Part shown: piece by piece, positions 1 to 7,375 of the stretch | How positions within the stretch are numbered: position 1 is the first letter of the stretch | Layout: each line of letters opens with the position of its first letter | DNA from: an uncultured Collinsella sp. | Lineage (GTDB): Bacteria; Actinomycetota; Coriobacteriia; Coriobacteriales; Coriobacteriaceae | Direction of reading: 5' to 3' | Assembly (NCBI GenBank): GCA_900549355.1 | Contig: UROA01000004.1 | Span: forward strand, 1 to 28,496 | Length of the DNA stretch: 28,496 nucleotides | Notes under the pieces: generated by a model | What the model saw: the letters and a program-made list of their open reading frames with translations, nothing else | Database searches by the model: none | What the model was told of the DNA's origin: nothing | Position numbers and translations under genes: made by a program

Positions 1-2
1 GC

Positions 3-911
3 TGCGGCGGCACCTGGGCCCACACGCTCCCGATGAAGTATTGGGTCGAGACCACCACGGCCGACGTCGACGTCCACTGCGAGATTGCCGCTGAGTTCCT
101 CGCCTGCCCGCCCAAGACCTTCAACAAGGACTCGGTCTGCGTCTTCTCCACCCGTACCGGCACCACCCCCGAGATCATCGAGGCCGCCAAGTTCTGCCAG
201 GAGCAGGGCGCCCGCACGCTGATGTACGTCTCCAACGACAACACCCCGGCCACCGAGTACGCCGATTACAAGTTCTTCAGCTTCGCCGAGGACGACGTCC
301 TGTGCGAGGCCATCTACACCTACCAGATCACGCTGGTCGCCCGCTTCCTCAAGAACGCCGGCGCCTTCCCCAAGTACGACACCTTCATGGAGGAGTTCGG
401 CAACATCGCTCCGTACCTCATCAAGGCCAAGGACGCTCAGGACGAGCGCTGCGCCGCCATGGCCGAGGACTTCAAGGACACCGACTACCACATGGTGATC
501 GGCTCCGGCATGCTCTGGGGTGAGGCCTACGACTACGCTATGTGCATTCTCGAGGAGATGCAGTGGATCAAGACCAAGTCTATCCACGCCGCCGAGTTCT
601 TCCACGGCACCATCGAACTGTGCGAGGAGGGCACGAGCCTCATCATGCTCTACGGCGAGGACGACACCCGCAAGCTCATGGACCGCGTGGACAACTTCAC
701 CCACATGCTCGCTGACGAGAAGGGCGTCCATGTCCGCGTGAACAAGTTCGACACCGCCGAGGTCGAGCTGCCGTTCAGCGACCCCGAGTTCCGCAAGATC
801 GTCTCCCCGATGGTCACCTACACCATCACCGAGCGTCTGAGCTGCCATCTCGAGCACGTCCGTAACCACCCGCTCACCACGCGTCGTTACTATCACCAGA
901 TGAACTACTAA
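3..911 (+). CDS. SIS-domain sugar-phosphate deglycase/isomerase-like protein (5' end outside window)
   Basis: The frame is open to the left edge. Codons before the first internal ATG (33) read CGGTWAHTLP, which looks like real SIS sequence, so the gene begins upstream and ATG 33 is not the start. Visible are the end of a first SIS fold with the phosphate-sugar loop STRTGTTPE, and a second SIS-like half (MVIGSGMLWGEAYDYAMCIL, then AEFFHGTIE). This arrangement matches the FrlB/GfrE/GfrF family, which splits fructoselysine- or glucoselysine-6-phosphate into lysine and hexose phosphate in the cytoplasm. PTS EIIC and EIID follow on the same strand, as in gfr-type Amadori-product operons. The exact substrate is inferred and an amino-sugar isomerase is possible. 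About 300 residues are visible of an expected ~340. Confidence 0.8.
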   Translation, partial: CGGTWAHTLPMKYWVETTTADVDVHCEIAAEFLACPPKTFNKDSVCVFSTRTGTTPEIIEAAKFCQEQGARTLMYVSNDNTPATEYADYKFFSFAEDDVLCEAIYTYQITLVARFLKNAGAFPKYDTFMEEFGNIAPYLIKAKDAQDERCAAMAEDFKDTDYHMVIGSGMLWGEAYDYAMCILEEMQWIKTKSIHAAEFFHGTIELCEEGTSLIMLYGEDDTRKLMDRVDNFTHMLADEKGVHVRVNKFDTAEVELPFSDPEFRKIVSPMVTYTITERLSCHLEHVRNHPLTTRRYYHQMNY

Positions 912-932
912 TCCTCTCAAATTGCTGCGGTT

Positions 933-971
933 GTCTGCAGGCGAGCTGCGCAGAATGCCTCGCCTGCAGAC
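933..971 (+). promoter_or_regulatory. Perfect 13-bp intercistronic hairpin between the SIS gene and EIIC
   Basis: Arms 933-945 and 959-971 are perfectly complementary around a 13-nt loop. No U-tract follows, so a simple intrinsic terminator is unlikely. It may set mRNA stability or differential expression between the deglycase and PTS genes. The only sequence left before EIIC is a weak GGGG ribosome site. Confidence 0.7.
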
Positions 972-992
972 CTGTTTCTGGGGTTGATCGAA

Positions 993-1766
993 ATGGTTGT
1001 CCAGTATCTTCTAGTTGCACTGGTCGCATTTATTGCGTCCATGGACGAGCAATTATTTGGCATTACGATGCTTGGTCGTCCGCTGTTTACGAGCCTGTTT
1101 GTCGGCTTGATCCTTGGCGATGTCCAGCAGGGCGTTATCGTCGGCGCTGCTTTGGAGTCCATGTTCATGGGCGCCATCATGGTCGGTGCGGCGGTTCCTC
1201 CCGAGGTCTATGCCTCCGGCGTGCTTGGCTGCGCGTTTGCCGTCATTACGGGTACGGGCACGGCAACTGCCGTCGCACTCGCCCTTCCCGTCTCCGTCTT
1301 CCTTCAGGTGTGGCGCAACTTCTGCTACGCCGTTCCGGGTGCCTTTGCCTGCAAGAAGATTGAGACCGCTCTGGCAAATCGCGATCTTGCCAAGGCGAAT
1401 CTGTACCATCTGACCGTCGTGCCGCTGTCGATTGGCATTCCGTCTGCACTGCTGGTGTTTTGCTCGCTGTTCTTTGGTGCCGACCTCATCAACAATGCGC
1501 TCAACGCGATTCCGCAGTTTGTGATGGACGGCCTCAACGTTGCATCCGGCGTCATGGTCTGCATCGGCTTCGCACTTCTTATTAGGACCATGGGCGATAA
1601 CAAGCTGCTTCCTTGGCTGTTCCTGGGATTCATTATGGTCATCTACCTCAAGATGGACGTTATCGGCGTCGCCGCAGCTGCCATTTGCGTCGCACTGCTC
1701 CTGGCCTTCCGCGAGGGCTCGTCCGGTCCGCAGGCGGTTGCCGAGGATGAAGAGGAGGACTTCTAA
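993..1766 (+). CDS. PTS system mannose/fructose/sorbose-family EIIC component
   Basis: Integral membrane channel subunit of a mannose-type phosphotransferase system, working with EIID to translocate a sugar or sugar-amine that is phosphorylated on entry. The protein is about 257 residues, normal for the family. It is almost entirely hydrophobic, with the early LFGITMLGRPLFTSLFVGLILGD segment and the GAALESMFMGAIMVG stretch typical of EIIC. The C-terminus is acidic (DEEEDF). ATG 993 is chosen because GGGG at 980-983 lies 9 nt upstream; an in-frame TTG at 984 is possible but has no spaced ribosome site. The stop codon overlaps the EIID start by one base (TAATG), implying translational coupling. 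EIIA and EIIB are not in the window and probably lie upstream of the SIS gene. Confidence 0.9.
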   Translation: MVVQYLLVALVAFIASMDEQLFGITMLGRPLFTSLFVGLILGDVQQGVIVGAALESMFMGAIMVGAAVPPEVYASGVLGCAFAVITGTGTATAVALALPVSVFLQVWRNFCYAVPGAFACKKIETALANRDLAKANLYHLTVVPLSIGIPSALLVFCSLFFGADLINNALNAIPQFVMDGLNVASGVMVCIGFALLIRTMGDNKLLPWLFLGFIMVIYLKMDVIGVAAAAICVALLLAFREGSSGPQAVAEDEEEDF

Positions 1767-2614
1767 TGGCTACCCAGAACACCGACCTCAAAGAGGCCAA
1801 GAAGGACGCGATTATGACTCCCGATATGTATCGGAGCATGTTTCTTCGCCAGTTTACGAGCCAGTGCTCGCAGTCGTACGACAAGATGATGGCAATGGGC
1901 TTCATGTACACCATTCAGAAGCCCCTGCGAAAGATCTATCCCAACGACGACGATTACTATGCGGCGCTCGATCGCCATACCGAGTTCTTTAACATCACGC
2001 CTCATGTGCTTCCGTTTGTAGCCGGCCTTACGGTTTCGATGGAAGAGCAGGCGGCTGCCGATAAGAACTTCGACACGTCCTCGATTAACGCTATGAAGGT
2101 CGGCCTCATGGGACCGCTTTCCGGCATTGGTGATTCGTTCTACTGGGGTACGTTCCGCGTGGTCGCCGCCGGCATTGGTATTGGCATCGCGTCGACGGGC
2201 AACCCGCTCGGCCCCATCGTGTACGCGCTCATCTACTCCGTGATTAACTTTGCAACGCGTATCGTCGCCGCCCATCTGGGATACGACCTGGGAACCAAGT
2301 TCCTGCAGCAGTCCGAAGAGAACAACCTTATGTCTCGCATGACGCATGCTGCCGGCGTTCTCGGAATGACCGTTATCGGCGCCATGATTGCGGCACAGGT
2401 CTCGCTGTCCACGGCTTTGACCTTTGATGTGGGTGGTTCGGAGATTGTCCTGCAGGATCTGTTCGATTCGATCTTCCCCGGTCTGCTGCCCTTGCTGGCA
2501 ACGTTCGCTTGCGTTGCCCTGTACAAAAAGGGTGTCAAGACCATTTGGATTATTATTGGCATCTTCGCGATCTGCATCATCGGAACGGGCTTGGGAGTGT
2601 TCGCGGCGGCGTAA
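1766..2614 (+). CDS. PTS system mannose/fructose/sorbose-family EIID component
   Basis: Second membrane subunit of the mannose-type PTS permease. The protein is 282 residues. The cytoplasmic N-terminal part contains the QPLRK/YP-type segment (QKPLRKIYP) and TPHVLPFVAGLTVSMEEQ. The EIID signature MGPLSGIGDSFYWGTFR follows near residue 115, and C-terminal membrane segments end at FAAA. GAGGAGG inside the end of the EIIC gene is a strong ribosome site six bases before ATG 1766. It is the last gene of the operon and is followed by a strong terminator. Together with the SIS gene it suggests uptake and cleavage of a glycated amine or amino sugar; this substrate is inferred from context only. Confidence 0.92.
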   Translation: MATQNTDLKEAKKDAIMTPDMYRSMFLRQFTSQCSQSYDKMMAMGFMYTIQKPLRKIYPNDDDYYAALDRHTEFFNITPHVLPFVAGLTVSMEEQAAADKNFDTSSINAMKVGLMGPLSGIGDSFYWGTFRVVAAGIGIGIASTGNPLGPIVYALIYSVINFATRIVAAHLGYDLGTKFLQQSEENNLMSRMTHAAGVLGMTVIGAMIAAQVSLSTALTFDVGGSEIVLQDLFDSIFPGLLPLLATFACVALYKKGVKTIWIIIGIFAICIIGTGLGVFAAA

Positions 2615-2659
2615 TGTTGACTGCTATGCTCGCGCGTTGGATAACTAACTGACCGTTTG

Positions 2660-2695
2660 AAAACGGGGTTCGGCGTAAGGCCGGCCCCGTTTTTT
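2660..2695 (+). terminator. Rho-independent terminator of the PTS operon
   Basis: AAAACGGGG (2660-2668) pairs with CCCCGTTTT (2685-2693), with an inner CGGC/GCCG pairing. A run of T follows (2690-2695, then GTTTG). It lies 45 bases after the EIID stop. Confidence 0.92.
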
Positions 2696-2747
2696 GTTTG
2701 AGGGATTTCCCGACCGTCCAAAAATCCACGCTCGTCCATCACTCACG

Positions 2748-2819
2748 TATCTCTCATCTCTCATTCGTCACTAATACGAGAGATAACTGAAAGACGAGAG
2801 ATAAATACGAGAGATAACT
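2748..2819. repeat. GAGAGATA motif array, copy 1
   Basis: Two reverse-orientation motifs, TATCTCTC (2748-2755) and CATCTCTC (2755-2762), are followed by three forward GAGAGATAA motifs starting at 2778, 2796 and 2809. The forward spacing is 18 then 13 bases. The same array recurs 165 bases downstream. The layout resembles operator or iteron clusters, and the nearest downstream gene is the AlbA_2 regulator at 3045. Any binding protein is inferred. Confidence 0.85.
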
Positions 2820-2863
2820 GAGCAGCAAAGAGACAAGCAATCATGGTATTGTCTCAATATTGA

Positions 2864-2892
2864 TTGTTCTACCAGCAAAAACATGTTTAAAT
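2864..2892 (+). promoter_or_regulatory. Candidate promoter between the two motif arrays
   Basis: A -35-like TTGTTC (2864-2869) lies 17 bases before a -10-like TTAAAT (2887-2892). It sits in the AT-rich gap between the two GAGAGATA arrays, about 150 bases before the AlbA_2 gene. The matches are only moderate (4/6 each). Confidence 0.35.
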
Positions 2893-2919
2893 GAAGCAGA
2901 TGGCAGACATCTTTTCTTT

Positions 2920-2983
2920 CATCTCTCACTTATCTCTAATATGAGAGATAGCAGAAAGATGAGAGATAATTACGAGAGATAAC
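2920..2983. repeat. GAGAGATA motif array, copy 2
   Basis: Reverse motifs CATCTCTC (2920-2927) and TATCTCT (2931-2937) are followed by forward GAGAGATA motifs at 2943, 2961 and 2974, again spaced 18 and 13. Each forward motif is exactly 165 bases after its counterpart in copy 1. The pair 2931-2937/2944-2950 forms a local palindrome. The array ends about 60 bases before the AlbA_2 start codon, within the expected leader or promoter-proximal zone. Confidence 0.85.
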
Positions 2984-3044
2984 TGAGAGACGAAGGAAAT
3001 CTATTCGCGGCATTCTCCGCCGGGCCGAGCGAAAGGACGTGCAG

Positions 3045-4511
3045 ATGAACGAGAACGAGCTGATCGGTCTGCTCGAGTCTTTAAGGCGCATGGGCTCGGA
3101 CGATCTTAACGTCGAGGTCAAGGAGAGCGCCACGACGCTTTCTCGCGACGTATGGGAAACGGTTAGCGCATTCGCGAATACCGCCGGCGGAATTATCGTG
3201 CTCGGCGTGAGCGAGCGCGCGGGCTTTGTCCCGGTTGAGGACTTTGAGACCGAGAAGGTGCTCAACCAATTTGTCGCAGGCATGGGTGATGCCGGCGGTC
3301 GCGGAAAACTGGCCAATCCGCCCAAATACACTATTGAGCGCGTGGAGCTTCGGGGCACCGTGGTTCTCGTTATCACGATTGAGGAGCTCGACCCGTCGAG
3401 CAAGCCCTGCTATGTAATAGAACGCGGCGCCCAGGGCGGCAGCTACAAGCGCATTGATGACAAAGACGTGCCCCTTTCATCGACCGAGGTTTTGGCACTG
3501 TCGTCATACGAGCGGACGAGTCCTAGCGATCGCGATGCAGTGCCCGGCGCGGGCGCGGACGATCTCGACGAGGCGCTGGTCGACCGTACGATAGATCGGG
3601 CTTTCTCGTTGACGCCTCGGGCAATGCGCGGCGCGCCGGACAAACAAACGAAGCTGGAGCGCCTAAATTTCCTCGATTCCCAAGGCAATGTCACCAAGGC
3701 TGGACTCCTAGTTGCGGGCACCTACCCTCAGCAGTTTTATCCCAAGCTCTTTATCGACATGGCTGTCTATGCGGGGACCCGGAAGGGCGCGGCGGGGTCG
3801 TTGAGGTTCATGGACCGTACGATCTGCGAGGGAACGTTGGGCGAAATGATCTCGGATGCCGTCGCGGCAATCGCCAAGAATTTGCGGCGAACCTCGACCG
3901 TCCAAGGCGTCTCGCGTGTCGACTCGCTGGAGATTCCCGAGGAGGTTCTGCGCGAGGCAATCGCCAACGCCGTAATCCATCGAGAATACGGGGATCGGTT
4001 CTGTGGACAATCGATTGCCGTCGACGTCTTTGACGATCGTGTCGAGGTGACGAATCCTGGCGGCCTTTACGGGGGAAAGACTCGCGAGAACTTGTTTGAC
4101 GGCAGCTCCCGATGCCGTAACGCGACGCTCGTGAAACTCATGTCGATTGTCCCGCTGCCGGATGGCGCAGGTTCGCCGGCTGAGGGCAATGGCTCGGGCA
4201 TCCCGATGATGATCGATGCCATGCGCGCGCATGGTCTGGCCGAGCCCCTGTTCTGCCCGGGGTTCGATCGGTTCAAGGTCGTACTTTACCGTTCAAAGAT
4301 CGAGCCGGTCGATCATGGCGGGGGCTTAATTGTGACGGCACTCAAACACTACGGCGAGCTGGGGACGCGTGAGCTGGCAGAACGCACGGGGCTTACAATT
4401 TCCCAGGTTAGGTCGCGCGTCAACGCGCTCATTGCTCAAGGCGAGCTTGAGCCCACGGCGCCGGCGACGAGCCGCAACCGCAAGTATCGACTGTCAGAGC
4501 GCGTGGAATAA
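3045..4511 (+). CDS. AlbA_2 (Schlafen-like) / HATPase_c_4 putative DNA-binding regulator
   Basis: A 488-residue protein of the family often labelled RecG-like helicase or ATP-binding transcriptional regulator. Residues ~20-60 carry the AlbA_2 signature: VEVKES, then AFANTAGG (42-49) and IIVLGVSE. Residues ~300-410 form a GHKL-like HATPase_c_4 region (REAIANAVIHREY, VEVTNPGGL, GNGSGIPMM). The last ~60 residues make a winged helix (LGTRELAERTGLTISQVRSRVNALIAQGEL). No helicase motor motifs are present, so the helicase name is misleading. ATG 3045 is used because GAAAGGA at 3031-3037 is well spaced; GTG 3039 overlaps that site too closely. The upstream motif arrays suggest autoregulation or a phase-like switch; this is inference. 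The precise role of the family is not settled, and some members relate to phage defence. Confidence 0.88.
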   Translation: MNENELIGLLESLRRMGSDDLNVEVKESATTLSRDVWETVSAFANTAGGIIVLGVSERAGFVPVEDFETEKVLNQFVAGMGDAGGRGKLANPPKYTIERVELRGTVVLVITIEELDPSSKPCYVIERGAQGGSYKRIDDKDVPLSSTEVLALSSYERTSPSDRDAVPGAGADDLDEALVDRTIDRAFSLTPRAMRGAPDKQTKLERLNFLDSQGNVTKAGLLVAGTYPQQFYPKLFIDMAVYAGTRKGAAGSLRFMDRTICEGTLGEMISDAVAAIAKNLRRTSTVQGVSRVDSLEIPEEVLREAIANAVIHREYGDRFCGQSIAVDVFDDRVEVTNPGGLYGGKTRENLFDGSSRCRNATLVKLMSIVPLPDGAGSPAEGNGSGIPMMIDAMRAHGLAEPLFCPGFDRFKVVLYRSKIEPVDHGGGLIVTALKHYGELGTRELAERTGLTISQVRSRVNALIAQGELEPTAPATSRNRKYRLSERVE

Positions 4512-4611
4512 ATGCGTTAGTGGACGAGGCGACCCAATAATCGACCCTCAATTGGCGCCCACTAAGGTAAAGCGGTTGTTGCTCAGTCGACGGTGATGCT
4601 GAAGACTCGGC

Positions 4612-5103
4612 TTACGCCGGCATGGCCCCGAACCCGTCCATCAAGAACAGCCTAAGAACCAGCTTGATGACATATCCCGGTTTGACTTCTGCCGCGTCAA
4701 AGACGTGGCGCTCGGCGAGCTCGCTGCAGTATGCATAGATGTCGCGGATAAGGTCCGCGCCCGAAAGCGTAAACATGTAGCCTGCGTCCGAAAGCGCATT
4801 GGGCGCGGCGGGCAACTTGGCCATGTGGCAGAACGTTTGCAGGTCGGGCGCCATAACATTCTGGTAGTCGAGGTGGCCGTTGGCATCCTGTTCGGCAAGC
4901 TCCAATTGGCGCACAAAATCCAGCGCCGCTGCTAACACAAAGCTCGGTGTAGGCGCATTGACGTCCTGAGTGGTCGCCACAAGCCTGCCCGCCGCCTGCG
5001 TGACAAGCCAAGCGACCTCGCGCTGGCAGCGCACGGCCTTGCGCGTAACCGGCTTGATGGACGAAGAAGAAACGCTCCCCTTAGGCGGATTCGAAGCAGC
5101 CAT
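4612..5103 (-). CDS. Conserved-looking hypothetical protein, 163 aa
   Basis: I do not recognise this family. The start is ATG at 5103 (MAASNPPKG), preceded on the minus strand by GGGAGGG at good spacing; the longer upstream reading lacks such a site. The N-terminal ~20 residues are Ser/Pro-rich and probably disordered. The rest is predicted helical, with short hydrophobic stretches (SFVLAAALDFV, YVIKLVLRLFLM) too short or too charged to be clear membrane spans. No Cys clusters or catalytic motifs stand out. Codon use is GC-rich like its neighbours. It converges with the AlbA_2 gene across a 100-base gap where I see no clear terminator. Confidence 0.7.
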   Translation of the reverse strand: MAASNPPKGSVSSSSIKPVTRKAVRCQREVAWLVTQAAGRLVATTQDVNAPTPSFVLAAALDFVRQLELAEQDANGHLDYQNVMAPDLQTFCHMAKLPAAPNALSDAGYMFTLSGADLIRDIYAYCSELAERHVFDAAEVKPGYVIKLVLRLFLMDGFGAMPA

Positions 5104-5263
5104 AAGACCCTCCCATGAACAATCCGGTCCAACAAGCCCGGATGAAACACGTGCTACATCAGTATACAGGGGAGTGGGGTACGAGCGAGCCAGCGGCAAA
5201 CCGAGAGCATCAACGATGCGCTGATCGCGGGATTCAGGGATCTTCTGGCCGGGCCAGGATCGG

Positions 5264-5638
5264 GTGAAGCAAGATCCCAATAAGACCTTTGCGCTTTCGG
5301 TCCATAACTCTAGAAAGAGCTTCTACACCGATGTACCTCCGCTCTATTTGGACGATGGTACGTGGGTCATTAAGTACTCGGTTCAAGCGCCGGGTACCGT
5401 TGGTTCTCGAGACCAGAATTACAACCGTAAAATGCTCAACTGCATGGAATGTGGCGTCCCAGTTGGAGTCATATTTGCAACCGAGGTGGGCTATAAGGTG
5501 CTCGGCCTTGCGTTTGTTGAGCGGTTCGAGCCAGAAAACGGATGGTTTGGACCCAATACGGTGTTTCTTGAGGCCCATCGCATTGAGTTCGATCACTCGG
5601 AAAAGAAGCGTGAAAAGGCGGGGCTTCTGCCGTATTAG
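5264..5638 (+). CDS. Probable remnant: N-terminal domain of an HNH restriction-endonuclease-like protein
   Basis: The only start codon is GTG 5264 (124 residues), with a modest AGG upstream. The frame is open from 5225, right after a TGA at 5222-5224, and those codons read SRDSGIFWPGQDR. That resembles the GIFKPxQL motif at the beginning of the reader domain of many HNH-containing restriction enzymes. The rest also follows that domain: DDGTWVIKYS, then NRKMLNCMECGVPVGVIFA and YKVLGLAFVERFEP. The conserved motif lies before the usable start, and the reading ends at LLPY with no HNH domain, so both ends look missing. I infer a decayed endonuclease. A standalone small protein cannot be excluded. 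The match is from memory of the family, not a search. Confidence 0.5.
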   Translation: MKQDPNKTFALSVHNSRKSFYTDVPPLYLDDGTWVIKYSVQAPGTVGSRDQNYNRKMLNCMECGVPVGVIFATEVGYKVLGLAFVERFEPENGWFGPNTVFLEAHRIEFDHSEKKREKAGLLPY

Positions 5639-5760
5639 CGTATTTGGCTTTGGCGGTCTTTTAAGATCGTGTTGTTTGATCGGATCGCGTGGCGATGCAA
5701 TCTCGCGCCCGCCCGCCGGTGCATGCTCTTCCTGATTTGTATAGCGAGAGGGGAGCGTGT

Positions 5761-6045
5761 ATGAGCTGGCGAGGCGATATTGCGATGGGGAAGTACGGAA
5801 AACTGCCGTGTGCCCTTATCGACAACAATATGTTTCCGAGCGTAGAGGTTGATCGCGGGTCGTTTGTCGTCGCCTGCCCTTGCTGCGGCTCGCAAATACC
5901 GTGTCTCGACATTCGGTTCATCGATGCGCGCGACAGGCTCAGCGACGAAGTGAGAAAACGGACAGGCGTTCATATGCCGGTGTATCCGGAGAAATGCCCT
6001 GTTTGTGGCCTCGATATCGTGTACGACGCCGGCGACGAGGGATAG
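5761..6045 (+). CDS. Small zinc-ribbon-like hypothetical protein, 94 aa
   Basis: ATG 5761 is preceded by GAGAGGGGAG at good spacing; an earlier in-frame start at 5689 adds an unlikely low-complexity leader. Cysteines form CPCCG (C39, C42) with an extra C48, and CPVCG (C79, C82). Two CxxC pairs about 40 residues apart suggest a zinc ribbon or rubredoxin-like knuckle. Between them lies a charged segment (DARDRLSDEVRKR). No catalytic motif is visible and I do not recognise the family. It converges with the DUF5710 gene, with stop codons only 38 bases apart. Confidence 0.72.
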   Translation: MSWRGDIAMGKYGKLPCALIDNNMFPSVEVDRGSFVVACPCCGSQIPCLDIRFIDARDRLSDEVRKRTGVHMPVYPEKCPVCGLDIVYDAGDEG

Positions 6046-6083
6046 GTGATGCGGAGGAGCTGACTGTGAAGGCCTCTCCGTCC

Positions 6084-6770
6084 CTACAAATAAATCCCCT
6101 CACCGAGCTGCTTGTGGAACTCGGCGTGATGGTCGCGTGCCCAGGTAAAGAGCGCCTGGCCAAAATTGGTACGCGTGGCCGGGACGCCAAAGACGCCGGC
6201 AACTTCGACGCGTATAAACTCCAGTGCCGGCAGCTTGTTGATGGCAGTGAGGGCAAACGGGGACGAGGGCTCCTCGAACAGATAGCGACTGCCTTGCAGC
6301 GCGTCGCAACTGGTGCACGTGTTGCCGAGCGACGGGGCTTTGGAGGCTCGCGCGCCTACGGGCTTGTAGCCGCAGCGCTTATGAAGGTAGTCGCGGATCT
6401 CGCCCGGCACGCAGCCAAGAGCGGGCACGATGGCGAGTGCGTTGGCGTTGGCCGTGTCGATGGCAATGTGCCCGGCTTCGTTGGGCGCGTGCGCGATGGC
6501 GATGTTCTCGTCGTTATCGGTTCGATAGGGAATGCCGAAGGCCGCGACCGAGGTCTCTTTGTGACACTTCCAGCACTCGCGCTTGCCCAGTGCTAGATAT
6601 ATATACGGCGCTGAGGGGTCGGATCGGTCAACACCGGGCAGCCACTCGGCAAAGGGCTCTGGGTTGACGCCGCTGGGCACATACCAGATCTTCTTGGTCC
6701 GGTCCCATTTGGCGCCCAGCGCCTTGGCTTCTTCTTTGTGCGAAAAGGGGACATCGAGCTCGGTGCGCAT
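6084..6770 (-). CDS. DUF5710-containing zinc-binding hypothetical protein, 228 aa
   Basis: Residues ~1-35 (DVPFSHKEEAKALGAKWD, then KIWYVPSG) match the DUF5710 module, common in primase-like and mobile-element proteins and thought to be a nucleic-acid-associated fold. Downstream, C66/C69 (CWKC) and C152/C155 (CTSC) can form a zinc site. The C-terminal part has no motif I recognise. Start ATG 6770 is supported by GGAG five bases upstream on the minus strand; the in-frame extension upstream runs into the tRNA terminator and is rejected. The role is unknown. The DUF5710 module and the zinc pairs hint at nucleic-acid binding, which is inference. Confidence 0.78.
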   Translation of the reverse strand: MRTELDVPFSHKEEAKALGAKWDRTKKIWYVPSGVNPEPFAEWLPGVDRSDPSAPYIYLALGKRECWKCHKETSVAAFGIPYRTDNDENIAIAHAPNEAGHIAIDTANANALAIVPALGCVPGEIRDYLHKRCGYKPVGARASKAPSLGNTCTSCDALQGSRYLFEEPSSPFALTAINKLPALEFIRVEVAGVFGVPATRTNFGQALFTWARDHHAEFHKQLGEGIYL

Positions 6771-6966
6771 GGCGGCTCCTTGGTGCTGCAGGTGCAAGTG
6801 GCTCAAGGATACCGCAGGGCGCAGACATCGCGGCGTTTTGTCGAGAAGTTGCGGCTCGGATGGGTTCGAGACGCGTTGGTCTCGGCCTCGGTGGCTATTG
6901 ACGCGGTTTTGTGCATGGGCAGGGTGGTTGCTTGGGCGGTTGGAGCTGCCAGCGGATTTGGCGACA

Positions 6967-7004
6967 TAAAACAAAACAGCCCAGAGACATAGTCTCTGGG
7001 CTGT
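6967..7004 (-). terminator. Rho-independent terminator of tRNA-Val
   Basis: A perfect 13-bp stem (6976-6988 with 6992-7004) around a 3-nt loop is followed on the minus strand by TTTGTTTTA. It begins 8 bases after the tRNA 3' end. Confidence 0.93.
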
Positions 7005-7011
7005 GAACATT

Positions 7012-7086
7012 TGGTGGGCGTTAGAAGATTTGAACTTCTGACCTCTTCCGTGTCAGGGAAGCGCTCTCCCCCTGAGCTAAACGCCC
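7012..7086 (-). tRNA. tRNA-Val (anticodon GAC)
   Basis: Read on the minus strand, the 75-nt sequence folds into a complete cloverleaf: acceptor GGGCGTT with AACGCCC, D-arm GCTC/GAGC, anticodon stem CTTCC/GGAAG with loop CTGACAC (anticodon GAC), T-arm AGAAG with TTCAAAT loop and CTTCT, and an encoded 3' CCA. It decodes GUC/GUU valine codons. It stands alone with its own promoter and terminator. Confidence 0.97.
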
Positions 7087-7115
7087 GATCAAGGGTGCGC
7101 AAGCGCGCAAGGGAT

Positions 7116-7144
7116 AATATAACGGAGCCTGAACTCGGTGGCAA
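7116..7144 (-). promoter_or_regulatory. Promoter of tRNA-Val
   Basis: On the minus strand, -35 TTGCCA (7144-7139) and -10 TATATT (7121-7116) are separated by exactly 17 bases, each matching 5/6 of the housekeeping consensus. Transcription would start about 20 bases before the tRNA. From here to the next gene at 7376 I see no further feature. Confidence 0.8.
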
Positions 7145-7375
7145 GAACATTTTTAAAAATCGCTTACATTGTGGAATTCGGGGGCTTTGTTATATCCATT
7201 TCAAAAGAGCCTGCTGCCGCGATTTGGCTGTCGCATAATGCAAGGCCATTGCGGTATCGAGCTATGGAAAGACGCCTGCGGAATTGTCCTACCGATAAGC
7301 GGACAAGCCTCTAGCTGATGCCTTCGCCGTGGTAAGGTAAGCCGAATTGTTTCCAGGCTGTTTCGGGGGAGTGGA

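Noticed and set aside
2748..2983. CRISPR array
   Set aside because: Motifs are only 8-10 bases, in both orientations, with 13/18-base spacing and no unique spacers of regular size.
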